A DNA stretch of 64,000 nt from JBBDIX01 sp040880235 (GCA_040880235.1 JBBDIX010000073.1:1-64000), one strand, 5' to 3'. Counted from the stretch's first letter, positions 8,658-19,300 are shown. Numbers and translations: made by a program. The notes: generated from the letters alone by a model not told the origin.

Positions 8658-11528
8658 GTGACCGACATGCCGACCCCGTTCGAACACTTCGTCGACCGCC
8701 ACGTCGGTCCCGACGACGACGCGATCCGCCGCATGCTCGAGGGCGTCGGCGCGTCCTCGCTCGAGGCGATGATCGACGCGGCCGTTCCCGACGCGATCCG
8801 TTCCGAGGGGCTGTTCGCGCTCGAACCCCTCGACGAGTTCGAGGTGACCGCGCGGCTGCGTGAACTCGCCGGTCGCAACCGCCAGATGGTGCAGATGATC
8901 GGCCTCGGGTACCACGACACGATCACCCCGCCCGTCGTGCGTCGCAACGTCGTCGAGTCGCCGGCCTGGTACACGGCCTACACGCCCTACCAGCCCGAGA
9001 TCAGTCAGGGGCGGCTCGAGGCGTTGCTCAACTTCCAGACCGTCGTCGCCGACCTCACTGGTCTGCCGGTCGCGAACGCGTCCCTGCTCGACGAGGGCAC
9101 CGCCGTCGCCGAGGCGGTGACCCTCATGCACCGCGCGTCACGCGGTGCCGGTGATGTCGTCGCCGTGGACGTCGACGTGCTGCCCCAGACCCGCGCGGTG
9201 CTCGAGACCCGGTGCGAGCCCCTCGGACTGGAGATCGTCGACCTCGACCGGGACGCGGACCTGCCCGACGGGCTGTTCGGCGTGGTGCTGCAGCAGCCCG
9301 GTGCCTCGGGGGTCCTGCGCGACGACGCCGCGCTCATCGAACGGATCCACGACCACGCGGCACTCGTGACCGTGGCGGCCGACCTGCTCGCACTCACGCT
9401 GATCACCCCACCCGGAGAACAGGGTGCGGACATCGCCGTCGGGTCGACGCAGCGCTTCGGGGTGCCGTTGGGCTACGGCGGCCCCCACGCCGGCTACATC
9501 GCGGTGCGCACGGGGCTCGAACGCAGCCTGCCGGGCCGCCTCGTCGGCGTGTCGATCGACGTGCACGGCCAGTCGGCGTACCGGCTGGCCCTGCAGACCC
9601 GCGAGCAGCACATCCGCCGGGAACGGGCCACCTCCAACATCTGCACCGCACAGGTCCTGCTGGCCGTGGTGGCGTCGATGTACGCGGTGTGGTACGGACC
9701 GGACGGGCTCGCCGACATCGCCCGGCGCGTCCACGGCAACGCCCGAACGCTGGCGGACCGCCTGCGGGCCGGCGGTGTCGAGGTCGTCCACGACGCGTTC
9801 TTCGACACGGTGCTCGCACGGGTGCCCGGCCGGGCGGCAGCCGTGGTCGACGCCGCGTGCGAGGCCGGCGTCAACCTCGGGCTCGTCGACGACGACCACG
9901 TGCGCATCGCCTGCGACGAGACGACACGCGCGACCCACCTCGCCACGGTGCTCGGGGCCTTCGGCATCGAGGTCGCGGCGGGTGACCTCGACCCCTCCGA
10001 CGTCGAACTGCCGGACGGGCTGGTGCGCACCAGTGGCTACCTCGAGCACCCGGTGTTCCACGAGCACCGGTCCGAGACGGCCATGCTGCGCTACCTGCGA
10101 CGTCTGGCCGACCGGGACTACGCGCTGGATCGCGGCATGATCCCGCTCGGGTCGTGCACCATGAAGCTCAACGCGACGACCGAACTGGAACCGATCACCT
10201 GGCCCGGGTTCGCGGGACTGCACCCCTTCGCGCCTGCGGACCAGACGGCCGGGATGCGTGAGCTCATCGACGACCTCGAACGCTGGCTCGCGGCGATGAC
10301 GGGATACGCCGCGGTGAGCGTGCAACCCAACGCCGGGTCCCAGGGAGAGCTCGCGGGCCTGCTCGCGATCGCGGCCCACCACGCGTCGCGCAGCGACACG
10401 GAGCGGGACGTGTGCCTGATTCCGTCGAGTGCGCACGGCACCAACGCGGCGAGCGCGGTGATGGCCGGCATGCGTGTGGCGGTCGTCGACGCGTCGCCGG
10501 ACGGCACGATCGACATGGACAGTCTGACCAGCACGCTGGAGCAGCACGCCGGTCGGGTCGCGGCGATCATGCTCACCTACCCGTCGACCCACGGTGTGTA
10601 CGAGTCCACCGTCTCCGACGTCTGCGCCATGGTCCACGACGCCGGGGGGCAGGTCTACATCGACGGGGCGAACCTCAACGCGCTGCTGGGTGTCGCCGCC
10701 CCGGGTCGGTTCGGTGGCGACGTCTCCCATCTCAACCTGCACAAGACGTTCTGCATCCCGCACGGGGGCGGAGGTCCGGGCGTCGGGCCGGTCGCGGTCG
10801 CCGAACACCTCGTCGAGTTCCTGCCGACCCACCCGCTGCACCCGGATCCCCGTCGACGGTCCGGCCCGGTCGGTGCCGTGTCGGCCGCGCCGTACGGCTC
10901 GGCGTCGATCCTGCCGATCTCCTGGGCGTACATCCAGCTGATGGGATCTGCGGGTCTGGTCCGTGCGACGCAGGTCGCGGTGCTGGCGGCCAATCACGTC
11001 GCCAACCGCCTCGACGAGCACTTCCCGGTCCTGTACCGAGGTGCGGGCGGCTGGGTGGCCCACGAGTGCATCCTCGACCTGCGTGAGATGACCCGACGCA
11101 CCGGGATCACCGCCGAGGACGTCGCCAAACGCCTCATCGACCACGGCTTCCACGCCCCGACACTCAGCTTCCCGGTGGCGGGCACGTTGATGGTCGAACC
11201 GACCGAGAGCGAGGACCTGGCCGAACTCGACCGGTTCTGCGACGCGATGATCGCCATCCGGGCCGAGGCCGACCGCGTCGCGTCGGGGGAGTGGCCGAAG
11301 GACGACAACCCGCTGGTGAACGCCCCCCATCCGGCCCACGTGCTGGTGGAGGAGTGGACCCACCCGTATGGTCGTGACGTGGCCGTGTACCCGTCGCGGG
11401 AGGCACGGGCCGACAAGTACTGGCCGCCGGTGGGGCGCATCGACGGAGCCCACGGGGACCGCAACCTCGTGTGTGCGTGCCCGCCACCCGAGGCGTTCGC
11501 GATCGACGCGCAGGAGGTGTCGGCATGA
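8658..11528 (+). CDS. gcvP: glycine dehydrogenase (decarboxylating), P-protein
   Basis: P-protein of the glycine cleavage system: it decarboxylates glycine on PLP and passes the aminomethyl group to the lipoyl arm of H-protein. The 956-aa length matches the fused (homodimer-type) GcvP. The N-terminus FVDRHVGPDDDAIRRML is typical, and HLNLHKTFCIPHGGGGPG carries the PLP lysine at about K696. The GTG at 8658 is preferred over the ATG three codons later because it follows GAAGG at suitable spacing; frames further upstream lie inside the riboswitch. It overlaps gcvT by ATGA and is controlled by the tandem glycine riboswitch. A gene for H-protein is not adjacent. Confidence 0.95.
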   Translation: MTDMPTPFEHFVDRHVGPDDDAIRRMLEGVGASSLEAMIDAAVPDAIRSEGLFALEPLDEFEVTARLRELAGRNRQMVQMIGLGYHDTITPPVVRRNVVESPAWYTAYTPYQPEISQGRLEALLNFQTVVADLTGLPVANASLLDEGTAVAEAVTLMHRASRGAGDVVAVDVDVLPQTRAVLETRCEPLGLEIVDLDRDADLPDGLFGVVLQQPGASGVLRDDAALIERIHDHAALVTVAADLLALTLITPPGEQGADIAVGSTQRFGVPLGYGGPHAGYIAVRTGLERSLPGRLVGVSIDVHGQSAYRLALQTREQHIRRERATSNICTAQVLLAVVASMYAVWYGPDGLADIARRVHGNARTLADRLRAGGVEVVHDAFFDTVLARVPGRAAAVVDAACEAGVNLGLVDDDHVRIACDETTRATHLATVLGAFGIEVAAGDLDPSDVELPDGLVRTSGYLEHPVFHEHRSETAMLRYLRRLADRDYALDRGMIPLGSCTMKLNATTELEPITWPGFAGLHPFAPADQTAGMRELIDDLERWLAAMTGYAAVSVQPNAGSQGELAGLLAIAAHHASRSDTERDVCLIPSSAHGTNAASAVMAGMRVAVVDASPDGTIDMDSLTSTLEQHAGRVAAIMLTYPSTHGVYESTVSDVCAMVHDAGGQVYIDGANLNALLGVAAPGRFGGDVSHLNLHKTFCIPHGGGGPGVGPVAVAEHLVEFLPTHPLHPDPRRRSGPVGAVSAAPYGSASILPISWAYIQLMGSAGLVRATQVAVLAANHVANRLDEHFPVLYRGAGGWVAHECILDLREMTRRTGITAEDVAKRLIDHGFHAPTLSFPVAGTLMVEPTESEDLAELDRFCDAMIAIRAEADRVASGEWPKDDNPLVNAPHPAHVLVEEWTHPYGRDVAVYPSREARADKYWPPVGRIDGAHGDRNLVCACPPPEAFAIDAQEVSA

Positions 11529-12613
11529 CCACGACCCCGCTCCACGACGTGCACGTCGAACTCGGGGCGGTGCTGACCGACTTCGCCGGATGGTCCATGC
11601 CGCTGCGCTACGACAGCGAGCTCGCCGAACACCATGCGGTGCGCCGTGCCGCCGGGCTGTTCGACCTCAGCCACATGGGCGAGATCGTCGTGACCGGCGC
11701 GGCGGCGGGCGACGTGGTCGACACCGCGTTCGTGACCCGCCTGTCGGGGATCGACGTCGGACGCGCCCGGTACACGATGCTGTGCAACCCCGACGGGGGC
11801 GTGATCGACGACGTGATCGTGTACCGCCGCGCCGACCAGGACTTCCTCGTGGTCGCCAACGCGGCGAACCGCGCGCGTGTGTTCGACGAACTGGTCGAAC
11901 GCGCCGACGGTCGCGCGGAGATCTCCGACCGGTCCGACGACATCGCGCTGATCGCCGTGCAGGGACCCCGTGCCGCGGCACTGGTCGGATCGCTGGGCGT
12001 GGACGACGTGGACGCGGTTCGCTACTACGCCGGTCAGGACGCGCGCGTCGCCGACGTGCCGGTGTTCCTCGCACGGACCGGCTACACGGGCGAGGACGGA
12101 TTCGAGCTGTTCTGTGCGCCGGGTGCTGCGGTCGACCTGTGGAACCGGATTGCCGAGACGGGAGCCGGAGCCGGGCTGGTGCCCGCAGGCCTCGCGTGTC
12201 GGGACACGCTGCGGCTCGAGGCCGGCATGCCGCTGTACGGCAACGAACTGTCCGAGGATCGCACGCCGTTCGACGCCGGGCTCGGTCGCATCGTGCACCT
12301 CGACGGCCGCGAGTTCGTCGGCGCAGAGGCGCTCGCGCGTCGCGCCGAGGAGGAGGGCGAGGTGCGCCTGGTCGGTCTGGTCGCCGACGGGCGACGGGCA
12401 CCACGGTCCGGCAACCGGGTGCTGGGAACCGACGGCGAACCGGTCGGGGTGATCACGAGTGGTGCGCTGTCACCGACGCTCGAACATCCGGTCGCGATGG
12501 CGTACCTGACGACGGGTCGACCGGCCGACGGGGAGTCGCTCGTCGCCGACGTGCGGGGAAACGAGGTACCCGTGCGTGTCGCGGACCTGCCGTTTCACCG
12601 CCGGGACCGATGA
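11525..12613 (+). CDS. gcvT: aminomethyltransferase, glycine cleavage T-protein
   Basis: T-protein transfers the one-carbon unit from aminomethylated H-protein to tetrahydrofolate and releases ammonia. It is 362 aa, the normal length. Recognisable parts are the N-terminal TDFAGWSMPLRY...HHAVRRAAGLFDLSHMGEI, ARTGYTGEDGFELF in the middle, and the folate-site region CRDTLRLEAGMPLYGNEL, followed by a C-terminal beta-barrel. The start ATG overlaps the gcvP stop codon, indicating translational coupling. The order P-T without H is unusual compared with the common T-H-P order. Confidence 0.95.
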   Translation: MTTTPLHDVHVELGAVLTDFAGWSMPLRYDSELAEHHAVRRAAGLFDLSHMGEIVVTGAAAGDVVDTAFVTRLSGIDVGRARYTMLCNPDGGVIDDVIVYRRADQDFLVVANAANRARVFDELVERADGRAEISDRSDDIALIAVQGPRAAALVGSLGVDDVDAVRYYAGQDARVADVPVFLARTGYTGEDGFELFCAPGAAVDLWNRIAETGAGAGLVPAGLACRDTLRLEAGMPLYGNELSEDRTPFDAGLGRIVHLDGREFVGAEALARRAEEEGEVRLVGLVADGRRAPRSGNRVLGTDGEPVGVITSGALSPTLEHPVAMAYLTTGRPADGESLVADVRGNEVPVRVADLPFHRRDR

Positions 12614-12659
12614 CGGACTTCTGGCCGACGACGTGGCCGATGTACGACAGGAGGGACCC

Positions 12660-13088
12660 ATGACCAGCGTGTTCACGAGGATCATCGATGGTGAGCTGCC
12701 CGGGCGGTTCGTCTGGTCCGACGACGTCGCGGTCGCGTTCCTGACCATCAACCCGGTCACCCCGGGACACACGCTGGTGGTCCCGCGCGCCGAGGTGGAC
12801 CACTGGCTCGACCTCGACGCGGACGTCTGGGAGCACTGCAGCCGGGTGGTCCGTCACGTCGGCGCGGCCATCCAGGAGGCGTTCGACCCCCCGAGGGTGG
12901 GTCAGCTGGTTGCCGGGTTCGAGGTCCCGCACGTGCACGTCCACGTGCTCACGATCGCGTCTATGGCGGACCTGGACCTCTCCCGTGCCGAGGAGGATCC
13001 GGATCCGCAGGTCATGGACGACGCGGCCGTTCGGATCCGCACGGCACTGCGTCGACAGGGGCACGTCGCGCACGTCTCGGGCGAGTGA
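12660..13088 (+). CDS. HIT family hydrolase (Hint-like)
   Basis: A 142-aa histidine-triad protein, a small cytosolic nucleotide phosphoramidase/hydrolase. The N-terminus FTRIIDGELPGRFVWSDD and the GHTLVVPRAEV strand match Hint-type proteins, and PHVHVHVLTI is the His-x-His-x-His active site. The ATG at 12660 has AGGAGG about 6 nt upstream. It lies 46 nt after gcvT and may ride on the same transcript, though no functional link to glycine cleavage is known. It converges with the MFS transporter gene. Confidence 0.9.
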   Translation: MTSVFTRIIDGELPGRFVWSDDVAVAFLTINPVTPGHTLVVPRAEVDHWLDLDADVWEHCSRVVRHVGAAIQEAFDPPRVGQLVAGFEVPHVHVHVLTIASMADLDLSRAEEDPDPQVMDDAAVRIRTALRRQGHVAHVSGE

Positions 13089-13106
13089 TCGCCGCGCGCC
13101 GGACCG

Positions 13107-14273
13107 TCAGGCGATGTGCTCGTCGCGTCGACGATCGAGGTGCAGGGCGACCATCGCGACCAGCGTCAGCCCCGCAGGCACCCCGAAGCCGAGCCCGAAC
13201 CCGACGGTCGAGATGAGCAGCCCGACGAGGTAGCCCCCGCCCCCGAGCGACACGTCGAGGAACGACGAGTACGTCCCGGTCGCCTCGGCGCGTTCCCCGT
13301 CGGGCACCCGCGCGAGGGTGAGCACCAGCAGCGACGGGAACAGGAACGCGTAGCCGATCGCGAACAGCCCCGCGCCGACGATGGCGAACCACGGGGCCCG
13401 GGGCATCGCCAGCAGCAGCAGCGCGACGATGCAGACCGCCAGGCCCGGCAGCGCGACGCGGTGCAGGCCGAGTCGGTCGGGAACGCCCGCGAACAGCAGG
13501 CGCACCAGCACCATCGTGCCGGAGAACGCGACGTACACCGGGGTTCCACCGCTGAGTCCCACCTCGGCGGCGTACAGGGCCCCGAACCCGCTGATGCCGG
13601 CCAGCCCGAGGCTCGGCGCGGTCAGGATCAGCCCGGTGGGGATCGCCGCGGGGTGCAGCAGGCGCAGCTTCGGTCGGGTGCGGTTGCGCGACTCGGTCCG
13701 GCCGGTCTCGGGGATGGCGAGCACGCAGGCGAGTCCGATCGCCGACAGACCGGCTGCCGTCCACCAGACCGCTCGGAACCCGCCGAGCGGCAGGACCCAC
13801 TCGGCGATGACCGGACCGAGGCCCAGCCCGCCGTACAGGAAGATCGAGAAGTGGGAGATCGCCGCCGCACGTCGCTCCGGGCGCGCGAGGTCGATGCCGA
13901 TGGTGACCCCCACCGTGTAGTACATGGCGGACGACACGCCCTGGATCATGCGCAGCGCGACCACGGCGACCACGGACGTCGCCAGGACGAACGCCAGCGA
14001 CGAGGTCACCAGGATCACGAAGGCCGCGATCAGGAACGGTCGACGCCCGATGCGGTCGATGCCCTGCCCGACGACCGGCCGCAGCAGGATCGCCGACACC
14101 GAGAACGCCAGCAGGGTGATCCCGATGTCGGCAGGGGTCCCGCCGACGGGCCCCGCCAGGTACAGCTGCACCCCCAGCAGGTAGATCGCGACCACCGTGA
14201 AGTTCGCGAGCGTGGCCGTGTAGAGCAGCGCCACCGACAGTCGGCGGCGTGGCGTCTCGTCGGCGGTCCCCAT
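13107..14273 (-). CDS. MFS transporter
   Basis: A 388-aa inner-membrane protein with about twelve hydrophobic helices and the MFS signature GQGIDRIGRRP in the loop after the second helix (near residue 65-75). Helix 4 (VALRMIQGVSSAMYYTVGV) is drug-efflux-like. The substrate cannot be deduced. The start ATG lies 20 nt after the stop of the amidohydrolase gene on the same strand, so the two are probably co-transcribed and the transporter may import or export the substrate or product of that enzyme. Confidence 0.88.
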   Translation of the reverse strand: MGTADETPRRRLSVALLYTATLANFTVVAIYLLGVQLYLAGPVGGTPADIGITLLAFSVSAILLRPVVGQGIDRIGRRPFLIAAFVILVTSSLAFVLATSVVAVVALRMIQGVSSAMYYTVGVTIGIDLARPERRAAAISHFSIFLYGGLGLGPVIAEWVLPLGGFRAVWWTAAGLSAIGLACVLAIPETGRTESRNRTRPKLRLLHPAAIPTGLILTAPSLGLAGISGFGALYAAEVGLSGGTPVYVAFSGTMVLVRLLFAGVPDRLGLHRVALPGLAVCIVALLLLAMPRAPWFAIVGAGLFAIGYAFLFPSLLVLTLARVPDGERAEATGTYSSFLDVSLGGGGYLVGLLISTVGFGLGFGVPAGLTLVAMVALHLDRRRDEHIA

Positions 14274-14293
14274 CGCCGTGTGGTCCCCGTCGG

Positions 14294-15898
14294 TCAGCGT
14301 GACCAGACCTGCTCGGCACCGATCCAGGTCGACAGGACTGGAAGGTCCGCGAGGTCGTCCGGGTCGATCGCGCGCGGATCCTGCTCGAGGACCACGAAGT
14401 CCGCGAGGTGGCCGGGGGCGATGCGACCCTTGAGGTGCGCCTCGCCGGAGGTCTCGGCCGCCGCGACCGTGTAGGCGTGGATCGCCTCGTCGACGGTGAT
14501 GGCCTGCGAGGCGTCCAGGTCACGTCCGTCCCAGTCGCGACGGGTGACCACCGCCTCGATGTTGGCGAGCGGCGGGAACGGGCCGGCGCCGAAGTCCGAC
14601 GACCCGGCGACCGTGATCCCCGCGTCGAGCATCGACCGGCACGCGATGGTGCGTCCGAGCCGGTCCTGGCCGAAGAACTCGGTGATCTTCTCCCCGTGGA
14701 ACCACACGTAGCTGAACAGCGGGACGATGATCAGGTCGAGCGCTGCGGCGCGCCGCAGGATGTCGGGATTGACGATCGAACCGTGCTCGATGCGGTGGCG
14801 CACCGGGCCGGGGCCGTGGCGGGCCACGGTGGCCTCGAACACGTCGAGAAGCGACGAGATCGCGGCGTCGCCGTTGGCGTGGATCGCGAGCCGGGACCCG
14901 GTGCGGTGCACCCGGTCCACGACCATCTCGATCTCGTCCTTCGACATGAGCAGCAGGCCGTGGTCGTCGGTGCCGTCGAACGGTTCCTCCATGAAGCAGG
15001 TGCGTCCGGCGACTGCCCCGTCCCAGGTGGCCTTGATGCCGCCGAAGCGCAGCCACTCGTCGCCGAACTCGGAGCGCAGCTGCAGCTCGTCGAGCATGTC
15101 GAGGCACTTCCACGACAGCAGCAGGTTCGTGCGCAGCCGGAATGCGTCTCGGCGGCGGGCCTCCTGGAAGAGCTCCAGGCCGGCCGGCATGACCATGGCG
15201 TCGGTGACCGACGTGATCCCGGACGCATGCAGGTCCTCGGCGAGCGTGCGTAGCCCGTCGATCGAGTCGTCCAGCTCCAGCGGGGGCACGGCCGCGATCA
15301 CGCGTTCCTGCGCCCGCCCGACGAGGATCCCGGTGGGTTCACCGTCGGCGTCCCGGCGGATCTCGCCACCGGTCGGGTCCGGTGTGTCGCGGTCCACCCC
15401 GATGACCTCGAGCGCCCGGGAGTTGAGGATCCCGAAGTGCCCGGAGATGTGGCGCACGTAGATCGGGCGGTCGGTGCTCACCTGGTCCAGGTGGGTGCGG
15501 TCGATGAACACGCCCCCCGACGTCTTGCCCTGGTCGTAGCGAGCGCCGCGGATCCACTCGCCCTGGTCGGACCGTTCGGCCTGGCGGCGCAGCGTCGCGT
15601 ACAGGTCGTCGAGGTCCTGCACGGCGGGCGGTGCCAGGTTGGCGACCAGTCCGTAGTCGGCGGCCTTCGACGGATGCATGTGTGCGTCGTTGAAGCCGGG
15701 CAGGACCGTGACGTCCCCGAAGTCGGTGCGCGGTGCGCCGGGGAACCGTGCGCGCAGGTGATCGGTCGTGCCGACGGCGACGATGCGGTCTCCGATCGTC
15801 GCGAACGCCTCCACGTCCTCCATGCCGGGCACCGCGAAGGTCCCGGCCGTGAAGAGCTGGAGCTCGGCGTCGTGGTGTGCGTCGGCACGGCCGGCCAT
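14294..15898 (-). CDS. amidohydrolase family 3 protein (YtcJ-like)
   Basis: A 534-aa metal-dependent hydrolase of the amidohydrolase superfamily. The first metal site DAHMHPS is near residue 80, SRLAIHANGDAA carries another ligand histidine, RHRIEHGS follows, and SDFGAGPFPP supplies the catalytic aspartate. YtcJ/AepA-like members hydrolyse amides or related bonds, but their substrates are mostly unknown. The ATG at 15898 is chosen because AGGGG lies just upstream; an upstream in-frame ATG at 15979 would add a low-complexity, non-homologous stretch. It forms a likely operon with the downstream MFS transporter. Confidence 0.88.
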   Translation of the reverse strand: MAGRADAHHDAELQLFTAGTFAVPGMEDVEAFATIGDRIVAVGTTDHLRARFPGAPRTDFGDVTVLPGFNDAHMHPSKAADYGLVANLAPPAVQDLDDLYATLRRQAERSDQGEWIRGARYDQGKTSGGVFIDRTHLDQVSTDRPIYVRHISGHFGILNSRALEVIGVDRDTPDPTGGEIRRDADGEPTGILVGRAQERVIAAVPPLELDDSIDGLRTLAEDLHASGITSVTDAMVMPAGLELFQEARRRDAFRLRTNLLLSWKCLDMLDELQLRSEFGDEWLRFGGIKATWDGAVAGRTCFMEEPFDGTDDHGLLLMSKDEIEMVVDRVHRTGSRLAIHANGDAAISSLLDVFEATVARHGPGPVRHRIEHGSIVNPDILRRAAALDLIIVPLFSYVWFHGEKITEFFGQDRLGRTIACRSMLDAGITVAGSSDFGAGPFPPLANIEAVVTRRDWDGRDLDASQAITVDEAIHAYTVAAAETSGEAHLKGRIAPGHLADFVVLEQDPRAIDPDDLADLPVLSTWIGAEQVWSR

Positions 15899-15986
15899 GG
15901 GCGCCCCTGGTCGTCGGTGGTGAGGTGTGTGGAGAAAGGCTGCTCGATGCAGCCAACGTCCCGCATCCGGGGCACGCAATCGGATG

Positions 15987-16257
15987 CCTGTAAGGAACGT
16001 CCGGTGCCCGCTTGCATCCTGTCAACAGGGGAGGGGTGGAGCGGTCACGGACAGTTCCCGGTTGGTCCGCGAGTCGACGCGATGAGTCAGGCACCAGCAC
16101 ACCGACGATGTCGGATTCCTCGGTCCGAGCATCGTCGCGAGATCATCGAACCGATCGATCGTGACCGGTACCACCTCGATGCTCACGCCCTCTCCAGGGT
16201 CCGACGTCGGCGTACATGATGCCGCGTAAACGACCTGTAAGGGCGTCTGGTACCGCT
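15987..16257. repeat. pair of imperfect direct repeats flanking the acetyltransferase remnant
   Basis: Two copies of about 25 bp, both beginning CCTGTAAGG and ending CCGCT, lie at 15987-16012 and 16234-16257. They differ at a few positions and small gaps. They bracket the truncated GNAT gene. The second copy is followed by the palindrome CTCTATAGAG (16256-16265) and TAGGGT (16271-16276), upstream of the giant repeat-protein gene. They may be regulator or sigma-factor sites, or scars of a recombination. The rest of the 446-nt gap 15899-16344 shows nothing else I can name. Confidence 0.4.
16022..16186 (-). pseudogene. truncated GNAT-type N-acetyltransferase
   Basis: A GTG at 16186 with GGAGAGG just upstream opens a frame of only 54 residues. 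Its start, VSIEVVPVTIDRFDDLATML, followed by SVCWCLTHRVDSRTNREL, looks like the N-terminus of a family of small GNAT acetyltransferases with a conserved CWC motif. Homologues continue for another 100 residues or more, but here the similarity stops after NREL and a stop codon follows within 8 codons. No continuation was seen in other frames before the amidohydrolase gene, so this is a 3'-deleted remnant. Confidence 0.5.
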
Positions 16258-16344
16258 CTATAGAGTTGGGTAGGGTGCTGCGCCACACGGTCCGATGCCC
16301 GTTGGGCGTCGTCGACAGATGACGGGAACCCTGGAGGCGCAACG

Positions 16345-19300
16345 GTGACGGACGGCGGGTCGACCCGCGCCCGATGGGCCACCGACCTGCGCGCCGTCCT
16401 CACCGTCCATCGCCGCAACGTCCACCGTGTCCTCATCCTCGCGGCGATCCTGATCGTCGCGCTGGTGGCCGGCATGCTGCTGACGCTGGTGCTGGCCCGA
16501 CCGTCCCTGCAGTCGCTCACCGACACCGCCGCCGAGGGCACACGCCTGGCGACCTGGCAGCTGCTGCTCGCCTCGAGCTGGGCGCTGGTCCCGGTGGCCC
16601 TCATGTTCGGCGCCGGTGTCGCCTACATCGGCATGATCCTGCGCTACGCCGACGGTGCCCACACGGGCCGGGCCGTGCTCGACGGGCACGCCTGGCGCAC
16701 GACCCTGCGCCGTCTGCCACAGGCCGCGGGGGTCGTGCTCGCGGTCGGCACGTGCGCGGTGGTCACCGCCGGTCTGGCACCGATCATCTCGGTCGTCGCG
16801 CTGCTCGCGCTCGCGGCCACCCCGATCGTTCGGCGCCAGTGGCCGTCGACGCGTTGGCCCTCCATGCCACGGCTCGCCTGGATGGCGGTGCCGTTCGTCG
16901 CGGCCGTGATCGTCGCGGCGCGCGGTGCGATGGCACTGCCCGAGGTGTTCCTCGCCGGGCGGGGCACGCGCGACGCCCTGCAGGCCGGCTGGCAGCGCAC
17001 CCGCGGACAGATCCGTAGCGTCGCTCCGGTGCTCGTGGCCGCTGCCGTCGCGGCGATGGCGGGCATGTGGACGCTGATCGCCCTCGGCATGCCGATCGGC
17101 AGTCGCACGTTCGCCGTGGTGCTGGAGATGTCCGGCACGGTGCTGTTCGCGCCGCTGCCGATCGTCGCACTGCTGGTGATGTACCGGGCGACGGGCGGCA
17201 CGTCCGCGCCGACGGCGACGCCGCCACGGCTCGGTGAGCCCGGACCGGTCATGCCGAGCGTGCTGTCGTTCGCGCTGCTCGCGACCCTGGTCGTGCCGTC
17301 GGCATCTCCAGCGCACGCCGCGGGCACCGAAACCACGACGGTCACGGTCACCAGCCCGGCACCCGCTGCGACCTGGACGTTCGGGGATGCCGTGTCGGTC
17401 ACGGGCACGGTCACCCCCGACGTGGGTGGCGCCCACCCGACGGGAACCGTGACGCTGTGGGTGGAACGCGACGTGGCGGAACTCGGCGATCCCGCCAACT
17501 GGGACGGTCCGGTCGACGTCGGCAGTGAGACCCTGGCCGCGGGGGACGAAGGCGCGTTCACGTTCGACGGCTCGACGTTGCCGGGTGGTGACCTGCGGCT
17601 GCAGGTCCGCTATGCGCCCGACGATGACGTCCATGCGGCCAGCGAGTCCGTCGCTGTCGAGGTCACGGTCAACCGGCGCAATCTCATCACGGACATCTCC
17701 ACGGATCCATCTCCCCGAGACAACCCGACGACCGACGAGATCACGGTCGGAGACACCATTGACGTCATCGTGGAGATTCCCGACGAGGGTGGGAACCCTG
17801 ACGAGGGGGTGATCGACGCCGCACCGCTCGAGCAGGTCGAGTTCCTGCACGGAACCACCGATGAACTCACCGACGCGATCGGCTCCGCGACCCTCGTCAA
17901 GGTGGGGAGCGTGTACCGGGCGACGATCGAATACCTCGTGACCGCCCGCCTCACCTACTTCGGCGCCAGGGTCCTCGACGGAGAGACGAACTACTTCATC
18001 CCGCCGTCTCCCACCAACATCACACGGGACGAGGTCGACCCGGCGGCATCGTCGGTCGAACTGATCGCCCCGGCGGAGGTCGAGTACGGCGGCGAGGCGA
18101 CCTTCCACGTGGACGTCACTGGGCCCACAGGGGTCCCGGTTGCCGGACAGGTCGTGTTCCAGGACGACTCCGGGGGAGGTGGGTTCACGGACTTCGGCGA
18201 CCCGCACACGCTCACGGACGGGGAGGTCGAGGTGACCTTCTGCGCGAGCACGGACGACGAGGTCTGTCCGCCGGGCGGGTCGCCGAGACTCGACTTCGCC
18301 GACGAGGAGGCCGAGGCCCTGCAGATCCGCGCCAGGTATGTGCCGACCGGAATCGGGGGTGGCACCAACGCGCTGCTCGAGTCGACCAGCGCGGCACACA
18401 CGATCGCGATCGACGACCTGGGGCTCGGGATCTGCAAGGACATCGAGTTGTCTCCCCGAATCGTCGACGAGCACGGGCAGCCCGAAGGATTCGCCGACCC
18501 GCGGATCCTCACGGCCTCCAACTGTGAGGACGGTGGCCATCTCGGCGGCACCGCGATCGCGCTCGACGCCGCGCCTGCCAACGGATTCGAACTGGTCGAG
18601 TGGCGCTTCGAGGGCCGCCAGGTCAGCACGGATGAACGCTTCGTGCTGCGGCTGCCCGTCGACGAGTGGGAGGACCACCGGGTCGAGGTCTACTACCAAC
18701 CCGTCTGCCATTCGATCGAGATCGACATCACGGGCTCCGGCGGGATCTGGAGGAGCCCGCACGCCGTCACGAATCCGCTGCAGTGGACGGACGGAGACTG
18801 CGAACTCGAGGACGGCACCCGAGGTGCTCGTCACCTGAGCGAGGTCTCACTGGCGGTCAGGTCGGAGTTGAACCCGACGACCGATGAGTTCGACGTCCTG
18901 TACGACTTCGGGCCGCTGGCGATCGACCATGACCTGTCCTCCGACACCCCGTCTGCGTTGCGAGCGTCGGTCCACTCGCTCACGTTCACGGCCGACCGCG
19001 ACATCGTGGTCCCGTTCGAGTTCGGTCCCGTGTGTCGCACCGTGCTCACTCCGGCCACCGAACTCGGTGGTGCCCAGCTGCTGACCGCGCCCGACTGTGC
19101 CTCGCCGGACGGCGCCGGCTACACCCGCAACGCCGCGGTCACCGCGTCCGTTCGGATCGACGACACGTCGGCGGTCCTCGCCGGATGGCTGCGCAACGGC
19201 CAGCCGCTCGCCGGGTCGGGTCCCGATCCGCAGGTGACGTTCGCCGTGGCTGCCACGCCGACGACGACCATCGAGCCCGAGTTCACCTCGTGCCACACGA

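Noticed and set aside
16258..18834. Long minus-strand open frame opposite the giant repeat protein
   Set aside because: Low-complexity Arg/Gly/Asp composition and no domain; a typical antisense shadow of GC-rich third-position bias. The plus strand has the RBS, signal peptide and repeats.
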